A stretch of DNA of 64,000 nucleotides, from assembly GCA_037013555.1 (NCBI GenBank), contig JASUAD010000005.1, positions 1,488,001 through 1,552,000 of the forward strand, given 5' to 3'. The notes below the pieces were generated by a model. It ran no database searches. It had not been told where the DNA came from and was given only the letters and a program-made list of their open reading frames with translations. Within the stretch, counting starts at the first letter, position 1. Every line of letters begins with the position of its first letter. Shown here piece after piece: positions 11,840-24,500 of the stretch. The position numbers and the translations under genes are program-made. Source of the stretch: Sextonia rubra (lineage: Eukaryota; Streptophyta; Magnoliopsida; Laurales; Lauraceae).

Positions 11840-12021
11840 CCCCATAGCTCTTTACCTTTAAGGTAAATCTGTAATTGGAAGGCCCAAGAGGTGTAGTTTT
11901 TCTCATTAATTTTAATAATGGGAGTTTCACTTTTATCCATTTGATCAACTGTCTTCGATTGAGAGAAAGAACTGCAAAGATAATTTAGGAGGGTAATAGA
12001 GCAGTCAAAACAAAAATGCAA
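11840..12021 (-). pseudogene. Ty1/copia gag N-terminus (split-off 5' part)
   Basis: The minus-strand reading PIIKINEKNYTSWAFQLQIY then LKGKELWG is the start of a copia gag, where the family has 'L.GKNY..W.FQ...KGK.LWGHVDG'. The family continuation (HVDGSD...) is not adjacent but starts at 9056, 2.8 kb to the left in the same orientation. I infer that the two are one element separated by a later insertion. No LTR or primer-binding site was found to the right. Confidence 0.8.
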
Positions 12022-12390
12022 TGCAGATGTATCAAGATAATCTTAAAGGAATTATTCCTTCCTAAATCTGTGACCAAAAAAACCAAGCACAGAAGAAGCC
12101 AGCATGTGCTGACCCCCAAAACACAGAAAATAAGGTGCTGGGTAACCTCTATTTCAGGCACTAGAATGCTGGTTTTCCTTTGATAAAAAATCAAAGGAAA
12201 ACCATCTGGCATAAAAAAACAGAGAATATGGTGCTGGGTGGCCATCTTTTATCTTCTTAACGGTGACCATCTTTTCTATTGACATTATCCAGTTCATCTC
12301 TAATCTAATTTTTTATTTTTATCATTCATTTTTTTGAATTGCCTTAGGAACATACTGATTTGCCAGTTCACTTTCTTTCTTTCATTGCAG
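12022..12390. other. Spacer/intron with a 14-bp perfect hairpin
   Basis: Non-coding. GGTTTTCCTTTGAT (12171-12184) is followed, after an AAAAA loop, by its exact complement (12190-12203). The phrase GGTGCTGGGT occurs on both sides of the hairpin (near 12134 and 12232), so this may be a small inverted-repeat element. The stretch ends in a polypyrimidine tract and CAG, the splice acceptor of the next exon. Confidence 0.6.
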
Positions 12391-12518
12391 GTTGGTTCCA
12401 ATAAGCTTCACCTGGCAAGAGTAGCAATGCTTAGTGCTATTCAGCTAAGGAAGGTGAACATTTCAGAAGCAATAGCTGAACTTGATAAGGCAAAACTTCT
12501 TTTAGATAATTCCATAAG
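12391..12518 (+). CDS. Exon 1 in window of the unrecognised gene
   Basis: The acceptor TTCATTGCAG precedes it and the donor GTTTGTG follows. The frame is open throughout and ends two bases into a codon. It encodes 42 residues, including AIAELDKAKLLLDNSI, an amphipathic helical pattern. Confidence 0.7.
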
Positions 12519-15500
12519 GTTTGTGTTACTGCTCTTGATGTTCATTTCATTTAAATGGCCTCATATTTATGTCCGTGTTCATGTATTTTGGAAAGAATTG
12601 CATGAGGACTTGAATTTTGGTGATGTTTACTCTTCAAAATTCACTTCCCTTAAATGAACTTTCATAGGGAAGAAGAACTAGAATCATTAAGGAAAAAAAT
12701 ATGACTTAGCAAGCTCATGTTGTGTGCATCATCCAATAATCCAAACAATTGTTCTGAGGGGACTTACGTCACATGGACTATGGTAAAGAAAATAGAAACC
12801 CTGACAAGAAGATCCTATAAATCTCACCTGAAGCATCTTTAGCTTTAAATTTGAGCTATTGTTGTATCTCACTCTATATATTTCTAAGCTGCAGTTAAAG
12901 ATTCATGATCGTGTCATTGAGGAAGTCCTGGTCTATCAGTTAAGAACCTTGATCTTAAGTTCTATGGATTTGAATGAAGAAAGTTCTAGGGTTTTGCGAG
13001 AAATTGAGTAGAAAAGAAAATAAAGGAAAGGAAAAAAAGGAATTGGAGCAAAACAGATAGATGATTGTCACCTTTTATATTAATTTAATTTTTACTATTT
13101 ACAGAATACCCCATAGAAAATTCTAATTAAGTAGTCCTTGGACAATTTTGTAAATATTGAAAAGTTGTAAAGAAACTGTCTGATTAATGAAGACTAATTA
13201 GGTGTTGTCTCACAACACTATCTATAGTAGTACAATTAGATTAACAATCTAGATCATTTAGAATGGGCCACATGTAACAAGTCCTATGGATATTGTTAAT
13301 ATCCTAGATGATTATATAAATGAGGAATCGGATTTTACCCTAGTGAATCTGAAAGCGATCCTAGTAAATTTTCGACAAGCTACAGATATATGTTTCAGTG
13401 TTAAGTGATTGTACTAAGAGCCTTCTATTGCTTGATAGAATAGCAAGTCAAGTTTTGAATAATCCAAAAGAAAAAAGAAGCGGTGTGTGGAATAGTGGAG
13501 TGGCAAGAGAAAGTGGGAAAGATGAGCATGCTGCAGTTGTCATTCTGGTCAGTTTATGTTTATTTCTAATTAGTAGAACCTATGGAAATAATTATTTCTA
13601 TGATGCTTGGTTTTATTTATTGTTATAATGTTTTCACATGACAATCATTGGTTTGTCCATTATATTTTCGTCCATGTGTTGTCTGCTATATCATAATATC
13701 ATGGTATGAATGGACCTATAAACTATGATGCCCAGATACGGCATGGATACGGCAAAGACACGCCAAAGACACTGTACAGACACGGATTTTACATGTAAAA
13801 AGTGAAGTATTAGATACAATACGACACAATACGTTGCCTATTTTGAAGTATCCGTGCATCATAGCCTATAAATGCTTTTTTAACCTTACATTGATGTGGG
13901 TTAAATTGATTGTATGTTTCATAAACTTGTGATACCAACCAGTAAGGGTCTGAATTGATGCTTTGTGAAGTGCCAAAGCATGGAAAAGATATCTTCAAGA
14001 GACTCCCACAATGAGGAAAGAAACATTAAAGAGAAATCTCAATCCACGAAGGAAAATCTTATTTTTCTCCAAAGTTTATGAGAAAATTCAATCCAGGAAG
14101 GAAATTTTTATTAAGCTCCAAAATTCCCTTTAATGTCTTACATGCATAGTTGAAAAACTCATTCCTTTTCTGAAAAACTCATAAAGCAAAACGAAAACCG
14201 TCCCCCAAAAATTTTGTTCCAAATTTCAGTCTAGCTCAATCTAGTTTAGTCTATCTCTGTCCAATAATGCAAATTCTAAACTCTATGGTTGTGATGAATA
14301 TTTGAAGCTTTAAACTTTATGGCTGTTGAATTTTACGACTGTTGGCCATAATGATGACATTTATTTGTTATGTTTAATTGTTCATATCATACACGCCATA
14401 TTATGAATTGATTTAGTAGAGTAAGCTAAATGTATCAAATCATATTTTTAACATTTATTATTAATATTGTGTGTTTTTATCTGTGCACATATGTTTCTAA
14501 TTTTTATACCTTTTCTGAAATGTAAATCCGAAATATTTCTTTAAAGTTCCAAATCAGCCGAACCATTGCAGTTTGGAGTCCAAACTGGAATAATTTTTCA
14601 ATTATGCTTACAATGCTCATATATGTAAGAAAACAAAACCCTACATTCAAAGACTTCCTATGAAATTAGAAAGCTAATCCTAATTCCATTTTATTAATGA
14701 AATAAAGAACCAAAGAAAATCCTAGATGAAGAAGTAATCATTTGTCTTTGGATGTCCAGTTATTAGCCCTCCTTCTTTGGATCCTATGTGTGGGTCACTG
14801 ATGAGGCTACATCGGCCCATAGGCTTTGTGTCAACTTCTATATCTCCCACTTGAGGGTTTGCAGGATATAGTATAGTGCAAGTCCAAAGGATGTATTGAG
14901 TGGAAAAGTCTTGTTATTGAATGATCTTATGATCATGTAGAATATGAGTTTGTTTACAATGTTGGTTAGAGTAAGAATCATGTGCCTATTGGAGGAACCA
15001 AGGATGAAAATGGTGGTAGCGGCTGGCAGTTGAAACACTAGTAACAGGGGATATATAACAGCAGTAGCATAGCAAGCTGTGACTAAGAAAAGTGGTAAAA
15101 AAATTTGGAAAAAATATCAAAAAAAAAAAAAACCAATTATATTGGAAAATATTTGAATTTAATGTTTTTTTAATAGTAACTAATTTATGGGGGTGTAGCA
15201 GTCCCTTAATTGCATGGAGGTCTTGTATTGATGTATGATATTGATCTATTTTTTTTTTTCACATGTATTCATGTTGATTACTTATAATAACTTAGAAACT
15301 AATGGAATGCTTATGATCAAACCTTGTCATAAAAATATCTTCATTATTCATGTTCAATAGTAAACACTAGTTACATGACAAATGCCATAATAATTAATAA
15401 CTTTATCAAAAGAAACAATGTACTTAACACTTTACACTAAAGAGTATAGAGTTGAGAAAGGACTACCTCTAATACCAATGGGAATGTCTTCCAAGGTTTA

Positions 15501-18500
15501 TCGCGTCATTGTCCTTATCCCCATCTTTATTGTGATTGGTACCGCCACTACCAATACCATATTGCATGTGCTCACCATACTAATATTAGTGGGCATAGTG
15601 ACGCATTCCTAATTTGAAGCAGTCGGATTGTCTAGGGCCCAAATACACCAAAAACCAAGAATATCCAGTAACTAGAACTGATTGCAGTAAAATAACGGAA
15701 ATGCTAGAATGCAAATTGAGCAAGAAACAAAGTAAATAAACCCAAAACACTGCCCTAGAGCCTTCTCAACTACCTTGCCTTCACACGATAGAAGGGAGAG
15801 GAAATAAAACAAAGCAACACAATGCTTTAAAAACTGAAGATGTACTGTAGCATGCCTATGATAGTCGACCATTACATCCTTATATATTACTTAGTAGAAA
15901 CTACTAGAAAGTCTAGAATGCTGTCAATCCTTTCCTAAATCATAATACATTGACTTTCTTCAGATGCATCAATGGACTCAACAAAGATGGTCCCAGTGAC
16001 AGAGTATATTAAAAAAAATATTAATTGTGTTTGAGTGTTGCTTGTCCATCTGTCACACATAATGGTCTCCTCCCATATACCTTTAGCAGTAGCCACCCAA
16101 CTCTTTATGTCTTCGTACTCAATTTCTAAATATTGGTGCCCACATCATAGACGAAAGGTATTGTTATACTAGGATCAACCTTTGCTGCAACATATGCTAT
16201 GGTTTGGAAGGAGAATCCACTGTTTGAGGTGGAATGTTCATATGAATTAGCTACTTTGTTGAAGCAATGGCTAATTTTTCTTTGGCATTTTAAAGCATCT
16301 TTGATATTTTGCGCTATTTAGCCGACTCCTTTCCCATGTGCTAGAGGATCTGTTGCCCTAGGTATTGCACTACTGAGATTCGGTGGTGCTTTATGTGAAA
16401 AAGTAATCTCTACTTCATCCTCTCGTTGTTGAGTTTTGAATGCTCAACACATTGTCGAGGCCATACCTTTCCCATTAAATGAGCGCCCTGCACTAGATGA
16501 GCCCTTGACTCAATGTGTCTTTCTCTTTTGTGCCATCAACTTTTGTGCAGCTTTTATATTTGGTTCATCACTGTCATTGTCATAATTGGAGGGTATGATG
16601 CAGCCCTAGGGTTAGGACTGCGTGGAGGTGCCTAAGCACGTGTTCGACGACACTTCGAACGGTCATAAAGACTTCAACACACACGAGGACGCGCCTCTCT
16701 GGGGAAAACCTAATTCTATTAATCAACCAAATCTGAGAATTTCTTCTCTACAAAGCCATATATATAATTAAAGCAAACTTAATGAGCAAGAAAACCCTAG
16801 GCTAAAAATGGAAACTTTCCTAATAACAATTTAATTAGAACTCTACTAATAATAATCCTAATATAAGTTGAAGAGGGGCTGCTGTGGCCTAGACTGCATC
16901 ATCCTCCCCGGGTTGAAAGAAGAGTTCGTCCTCGAACTCGATTCTGCTTCGGATTGCCAGTGTAAATGTGTTGAACATGAAGGACTTTTTTTGTGGCAGC
17001 TTTCCAGGAATTCTTCTTTGGCGGTTGTGGTTTTTCAGGATAAAGAGTAACTTGCTGTCCACCATGCATAAATGTATAGGTGTTGTCGCGCATACCATGA
17101 GTCCCATTCTTGTCATACATCCATGGACGGCCCAATAAGATATCACCACTATCCATAGGTAACACATCACACTGGATTGTATCTGTGTAAGTCTTACCAA
17201 TAGCAAAAGTAACTTTGCAAGTATGTCAAACATGCGCTTGATCACCATTTATTAGCCACTTGACAAAATAAGGACAGTTATGCTTATAAACTTTCAATTG
17301 GAGGCGATCAACAAGAGCTTGGGAGATGAGATTTTCACAACTTCCACTGTCAATAACAACTGTACAGTTTTGTCCCTGAATTATTCCTGCGGAACGGAAA
17401 ATATTTTTGCGCAACCACTTATGCTCAACAGTTGGTGAAGCGTCCTTGAGGACAATAGAAGCATCATCTGGGGGCTCTGCATCGGTGAATTCAATTTCCC
17501 CAGTGTCAATATCCTTGGGATTGGCAATATCCTTAGGATCAGTGTCAGTACCCTTAGTATCATCTTGGATATTGTTATCAGCACCTTCAATCTCAATCAA
17601 ATGTATTCGCTTTGGACATTCTGCTGCTCGATGTCCGTACTGGTGACAATGAAAACAAACCATCTTATTTTGACCTTCAGTCTTAGCAAAAATCTGTCCA
17701 TTGGATTTAGCTTCTTGTATAGATGAATTCTTCGGAGAAACCCATTTGGATTTTTGAACTTGATGATTTGCAATTCCCTTAGCCTTGATAGCATGTTGGA
17801 TGAGTTCATCGACATAATCAAAATGTTGGAAGGCAAGGATATGCTGAATGTCTAGTCTCAACCCATTGAAAAATCTATCAACTACCACATCATCATCTTC
17901 ATTCAAGCCACAACGAGCTTGCAGAGTTAAAAATTCCTCAGAATATTCAATGACTGTTTTGGATCTTTGTTTCAAGTTTTGAAAGCTGGACCGTAGATCT
18001 CTTGCATAGTTGACAGGAATGAATTTTTTGTTTCAAAATATTCTTCATCTCAGTCCATGTATCAACTGGGTCCATGTTTTGATTCCTCCGTTTTCTTTAT
18101 AATTCAGCCCACCAAGTTGCAGCATAATTACGAAATCTAGTGACAATTAGTGTGACTTTATGGTGCTAAGTCATTGGCTTATGTGCGAATATATTCTCCA
18201 CACACACTAACCAATCTATAAATTCCGCAGGCTGCAATTTTCCATCATATTCAAGAATCACAATTTTAACCCCTAAGTCTCGATCAGGATTATGGACTGG
18301 TGGATCTCGTGGATTCTGAATATGAGCACCATCTTCATGGTGGTGATGTACACGGTGATTATTTTCCAAATTTGTCACTCTAATATCCAATTGTTGCAGT
18401 GTGGTGTGCATGCCATCAACTTTGGCAGATAATTCTCTAATGGCACTAGCCAAATCTTCAAGTGAAGAAGATGAAGATTTAGCATCCACTTGCTTCTTAG

Positions 18501-21500
18501 GAGGCATTTTTTTTTTTCAATGCAAAAGTTAAATCTGACTGACCTGATGTGTAGATCTACTCTTCAGAAGTATGCGGAGAAGGACAGATGGGAAATCGGA
18601 GCACTGTTGATGTTAATCTTGCTTAAATAAATTCTGACCATTAATTGAATGATGATGATGTGATGATAGTGCCAACTGGCTGGGCACTTGTGATCTTCAC
18701 AACTTGAGCGTCAAATACAGTAACAGATGGTTGGATTGTATTTAACGTGGGCCTTGTGAATGAGTTAGACTGAACTGGACTTGACCCGACCCAAGCTCGA
18801 AATATGTGCCAAAGAAAGATCAAAAGGATACAGCTCGAGTCTTTCTGGTTCTCGGCTGCGAAGAGGTGGCGATGTGGAAGAGCTGCGTCCCGGCTTGCGA
18901 CGACTCCAACGGTAGCAGCGAAGGGGTGGAATCTCAGGGCAGGCGGCGGCGAGCTACGATCGGCGATAGCAGACAGCAGCGATGGCAGCATACGACGGTG
19001 GCTACGATCAGCGGTAGCAGATAGCGGCAATGGCAGCGTACGGCGGTGGCTGGCGACAGCAGACCCCCGCGGCGACGACGGATGATGATGATGATGGTGC
19101 TGCGAAGGCGGTGACGATGGTGTTGCAACGATGCAAGGTATGTTTCCTTCTCGCTCTCGACTGCGGATCCTCTCTCTACTGCTTCTTCCCTTTTTTTTTT
19201 TTTCACTCCAGGGGGGATTGAAGGTGTTTGCAAGGAAGGGATCGTGCAGGATGATGGGGTGAGGTGTAGATCTGGGGTGGGGACTGTGGTGGGATTTCAG
19301 TGTTATGAGTCGCGGCAGGGATATTGGGTCGTTTGGGATAGCAGCAGAGAGGATGGGATGAACAGTGGAAGGCAACAGCGACGAACAGGGAGATGAGGGT
19401 TAGGGTTTGTGGATTTGGGTGGGGCGATGGAGGCAGGGAAGGTTTCTGATAAGAGGCCGACTGTTATATATAGGAAAGGGTTTCGGGACAGGGTTTTGGG
19501 GACTCTAGATTGTGTGGGAGCGGGGTATTCGGTGGTGGATCTGGGTAGACGGAGTCGTGGTTTTAGGGTTTGAAGAGGGCGGTAGTAGATTGGGTGTGAT
19601 CTGGAATGGCCAGCGGAGAGGATGGGTCGTCTGGGATAGCAGCGGAGAGGAGGAGATGAACAGTGGATGGGGTGACAAAGTCCGGGAACAACAGAGGGCT
19701 CTCGGCGACCAGATCTGGTCTCTGATACCAATATGATGCAGCCCTAGGGTTAGGACTGCGTGGAGGTGCCTAAGCACGTGTCCGACGACACTTCAAACGG
19801 TCACAAAGACTTCAACACACACGAGGACGCGCCTCTCTGGGGAAAACCCAATTCTATTAATCAACCAAATCTGAGAATTTCTTCTCTACAAAGCCATATA
19901 TATAGTTAAAGCAAACTTAATGAGCAAGAAAACCCTAGGCTAAAAATGGAAACTTTCCTAATAACAATTTAATTAGAACTCTACTAATAATAATCCTAAT
20001 ATAAGTTGAAGAGGGGCTGCTGGGGCCTAGACTGCATTAGGGTACTTCCTCCCCAAAGGCCTCAAAGCGGGTATCATTAACTTCTTGTGTACCTTTTCTC
20101 TTGGATCTTTACTTTTCTTTATTTTGCTTGATTGAGAAGCCTTTTCATCTCTTCTTGAAGCCCTTTCGACACATTTGGACACCCGCAATATGGGCCAAAT
20201 GCTGCTTGAATCTTGTTATGCCCACATTTGTTGTTTTATTACAAAAATCCCAATTAATTTTCAGTCCATTGCCATCAATTGCTACATTGTATTTCCACGC
20301 AAGATCTATTTAACATGCCATCTTCGCAAATGAGCATAAAAGTTGAACTTTGTGTCTTTCACACAGTAAAATACCTATATATATTATATATATTTGCTTA
20401 TGAAAACCCATTCCGATGCAATTCAGTTGACTAAATTGAAAAAATAATTATTTAAAAATTCATAAAAATCCGAAATTAAAAATAAAATAGACATTAAGGA
20501 AGGTTAGGTTCATGTATGTGAATGATAGATCTAGCACTTTCGAAGTATTTTGAAGTGTTTGGTTGCCCAAATTATAAAAAAAATTCCTAAAAATCTGAAA
20601 ATAAAAATAAAAAATTCAAAACCATCAAGGAATGTTGGATTCATATTTGGGGTTCAAAGCTCTAAGACATTGTAATGATTTTGAAATGTTATGGTTGCTC
20701 AAATTATAAAAAAGTCCTAAAAAAAATGAAAATAAGAAATAAAAAATTAAAAAATATCAAGAAATGTAGGATTCATCTGTGGGATACATAGATCTAACAC
20801 ATTATAATGATTTTGAAGTTTTTTGGTTTACCAAATTGAAATAATTTTTTTAATTCCTAAAAATCCAAAAATAAAAAATAAAAATAAAAAAATGAAAGAG
20901 GGATGGATTCCTGTATGGGAATCATGGATCTAACACATGAGGGTGATTTTAAAGTGATTCGGTTTACCACATTGAAAAAAAAATTCATAAAATACCCAAA
21001 AATTCAAAATTTTAAAAAATAAATAAATTTAAAAATAAATGAAAGAATGTGGGATTTGTGGGATTCATCCATAGGATTCGTAGATCTAACACTCAGGAGC
21101 CATTTTCAGGTGATTTGGTTGGTTTTATTTAAGAAAAATTATTTTTTCTAAAAAAAATAAAAAATACTTATTTAACAACAAAAATAATTCAAAAATCATA
21201 AAAAGTTGTTGGTTTGATTTATGGATACATAGGTCTAACCCTTAGATGCCATTTCCAAGAGGCTCTTGGAAAAAGAAAGAGAAATGAAAGCGAAAAGCTA
21301 AAGAAAAACACAAAAATACTTTGAAAATAATGCTTTCGAGTTCAACGATGATGAACGGCTTTGATTTGCTTGGTCTTTGTGTTTTTTTTCTCATAGATTT
21401 AGAATTGAATGAAGCGACCTTAAGGACCCAACTTGCGGAGACATTGTTGTCAAAATGGGGAAAGGGGCAGTAAAAAGTAGCGAGGAAACGATTATCAGGT

Positions 21501-24500
21501 TATTGGCTGGTTTTTTAACTCAACTGCTTCATATTGATATGGGCCACTATGTTTGTCGGCACCATAAATGTAAAAAAGAAAAAAAAAAGAGAAAAAAGAA
21601 GTAGTGATATTTTGATCCTTGTTTGTAACCCTTTTTGTGTGGTCCTCAAGTCTTTAGATCTCTTCGGTGGATTGAAGAGTTCAAAGGAGAACTAAAAGAG
21701 TATATGAGTGCATTTGGAAATGGCTATAAGGTCATTGGCTGGATTTTTTAACCCAGCCGCTTTGTATTGAAAAGGGCCGCTATGTTTGCTAGTTGGGATG
21801 TGTGTGGGGGGGTGCGGGTTGGGTTGGAGGATATTTTGATCCTTGCTTGCAATGCTTTTGCTTGATGTTCAAGTGTTCATATCTCTTGGATGGCTTAAAG
21901 GGGTCAAGAGAGCACTTGGAGAGTGTATGAATGCCTTTGGATGTGCTCTCTACCCTATTAATTGTGTTAGGGATGAGTTTGTTGCCAAAAACATGGAGGA
22001 TATCATATATATAGGGAGTTTCCCTCTAAAAATAGGCAATTTGCCTTTCACTTAGAATGGGCACTATCCTTTAAAAGGAGTGTGTGAGTTCAAGTCCTAC
22101 TTGTAGAAGAAAAATTGGTCATTGCCCTACTACATGGTGCGTCCCGCGCACCAATGGTGTGCTGATGGGGGCCGGATCAAGCATGACTTATCACTACCCC
22201 ACCAACTCAACATGATATTGTTCGCTTCAGCATACGTGCCCACGCGAGGACTTCCCAGGTAGTCACCCATCATGGTACTGCTCCCACTAAAGCATGCTTA
22301 ACTTAAAACATGTCATTTTGAGTTAAAGTGGGGTTTGACTTATAAGCCTAGGGATGTGGTCGGCGCCTTATCCGATGTGAGACTAGCAGAGGCTCTCCAT
22401 TAGAGGCCCGTGGTTGACACACTTCGCCTCATGGTTAGGGGTGCTGCTTGGGCCAAGTTCTCACTCACCTTAACCAGAATAAGATTCATTCTCGGCTCTA
22501 ATACCAATTGTCATAGCCCGGCCAAGTCAGTATGATATTGTCCGCTTTGGCCCACGTGCACTGAACACATGGGGACTTCCTTGGCGGTCACCCATCCTAG
22601 TTTGCTCCTACGCAAGCACGGTTAACTTGGGATTTCTTATGTGATCTAGGGTCACACGACTTTAAAACGCATCATGTTAAGTTAAGACAGTGTTTAACTT
22701 ATAAGCCTAGGGTCGTCTTATCCGATGTGGGACTAGCATAGGGTTTTTGTTGGAAGCCCATGGTTGACACGCTTCACCCCATGGTTAGGGGTGCCGCCCT
22801 TACCATGTTCTCACATGGCCCCATTTGATCCCCACTTCCTCATGTCTTTTGAGGTCAAAGTCCTTGTCAACTAGAGATGTCAAAGTGCCATAGTTGCTGA
22901 AAAGTCCTGAGTCCCCACTAATGGCCTTGTGAGGAAGGAAGGAGAAATAAGAGGAACATTATACCTTGAGCCTACTATATAATATTCTAAATGGTCACCT
23001 TTACTTGATATGAATATTTTTTATGCCTAGCATGCTGCTACTTCTATTTTGGAGGAAATCCCTGTCTGTGCTATCAATCTTTTGTGTAGATCCATGACCT
23101 CTCCCAACTCTTTTGCTCCTCTAAATATATTTTACTTTACCCACCTTCCTCTGAAGGGCTTTATGCTCCTCATTTTATCTCCTTGGCACTTTGTGAGTAA
23201 TGCCCTATTTCTTTTGGCAACTGGTACTTTCACAACATCCCATTTGGTGAGATGGGGTCCTTTGGATTCTCCTTCACATCTTGCAAGAGATCTCTTTGTT
23301 TCCCTTCTTAAGCATTTTAGTTACCTTAAGGGTTTGTTTGTTTTTTGCCATTTGCATATATAAACATTACTCATGTGAAATGGTTTCACACATTCATGTT
23401 TGTTTTTATATTTTACACATGTGGTGTGTAAATCCAATATGATTTTGGTGCGTAAATAGAATGCAAAAAGAGTAGAAACTTTTCACACCTCAATAGGTGT
23501 GAAAAGGATTCCCACCCAGCACACAAATGGCGCTGGTACAGGGTGTCAACAGTAGTACTTCACGCCCAGCACTTTCTTTTTTTTTTTTTTTTTTGGCCAC
23601 CAAAATCATGATCATAACTGTCCAAGTTATTTGGAATGCCAAAAACGGCTATGGTGCAAAAAATCAGCCGTTGGATCATCTTATATTATGAGATCTTTAT
23701 GACACAAATCGGGCCATTGATCTTCAATTCTGGGATTTTGTGGGCCCTGTTATCACAATCCAAATCGTTAATCTCATTCAGAATGCCATTTTCAGCTAAG
23801 AAACCAAATTGCAGACCTTCATTCATCATAGATCTTGAGATATCTTAAAAAGAACGTTTCCGCCACTAAATGCATCCTGCCAGTCCGGTTTTTCTTAATT
23901 TTTGCATCTTGTATGCTTCAAATGCAAGATCTGAACCGTCCAAAATGTTTGAAATGATGATAACGGCCATGGTACAAAATTTCAACCGTTGGATCATTTT
24001 ACGTTGTGAGACATTTATGAAACAATTCAGGCCATTGACCTTAATTGCTAGGATTTTGTGGGCCCCATTTTCATGATTCGAACCATTAATCTTGTTCAAA
24101 AGGTCACTTTAAGTTAGAAGGTCAAATTTCAATTGTTGATTTAGCATGGATCTTGAGATATTTTGAAAATACATATCAGCCATTGGTGTAATTAAGATTT
24201 ACATTTGAAAGAGTGTGAAAATAACAAATAAAAATTATATTTCACATGTAAGTCATTTACATATGTAAATGACTCACATATGTAAATGACTTACATGTGA
24301 GTCATTTATATATTTAAATCATTTTCACATCACATATGAAAAAAACGGACGACCCCTAAAGGAATTTTATTCTGGTCACCAAATGATAATAGGAAGTTTC
24401 GTGTTTCTTTTTGCATTTTTCTGTCTCTAGGTCCCACCAGTAATATAGGATTTGGCAAAGAGGAAGTTAATTTTTATTTGAAGGAAAAGCATGACTGCTG

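Larger units (their letters stand above)
16596..20039 (-). mobile_element. Non-autonomous Ty3/gypsy-type element with gag-protease only (TR-GAG-like)
   Basis: A structurally complete element of 3,444 bp on the minus strand: 306-bp LTRs at both ends (TGATGCA...TGCATCA), flanking GGGTA duplications, a primer-binding site at 19721-19731 and a purine-rich tract next to the 3' LTR (16902-16912, GGGGAGGA on the minus strand). Between them are only a long leader (18508-19720), gag (18507 leftwards) and an aspartic protease that ends at the 3' LTR. Reverse transcriptase, RNase H and integrase are absent, with no room for them. The LTRs differ at seven of 306 positions, so the insertion is fairly recent. 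This is the design known as TR-GAG, which depends on another element's polymerase. It sits inside a hAT transposase remnant, within an intron. Confidence 0.92.
22160..22815 (-). mobile_element. Cassandra-type TRIM retrotransposon with 5S rRNA-like LTRs
   Basis: Two related LTRs of about 305 bp (roughly 22160-22467 and 22509-22815) flank only about 41 bp. That interior contains the minus-strand primer-binding site TTGGTATTAGAGCC at 22495-22508. On the minus strand each LTR contains a 5S rRNA-like block (22568-22632 and 22245-22305): AAGTTAACCGTGCTTG then ACTAGGATGGGTGACC and GGAAGTCC, matching the 5S internal promoter region. LTRs carrying 5S sequence, short interiors and no coding capacity define Cassandra elements. 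Both LTRs also share TTATCCGATGTG and ACTTATAAGCC. The two copies are well diverged, so the insertion is old. Confidence 0.88.

Noticed and set aside
12890..13010. An extra exon between exons 1 and 2 of the unrecognised gene (38 open codons)
   Set aside because: Its phase does not fit either neighbour, while exons 1 and 2 join in phase directly.
16868..17646. Plus-strand frames opposite the gag-protease coding region
   Set aside because: Shadows of the minus-strand gag and protease, which carry the zinc knuckle and the D-S-G motif.
18641..19777. Several 60-244-codon frames on both strands
   Set aside because: They lie in the untranslated leader of the LTR element and overlap in multiple frames without motifs.
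22568..22632. A 5S rRNA gene
   Set aside because: Only the 3' part of 5S is present, in two diverged copies within LTRs next to a primer-binding site; it is a Cassandra element.
23049..23363. 104-codon plus-strand frame as a gene or reverse-transcriptase piece
   Set aside because: No YxDD or other reverse-transcriptase motif and no splice context.
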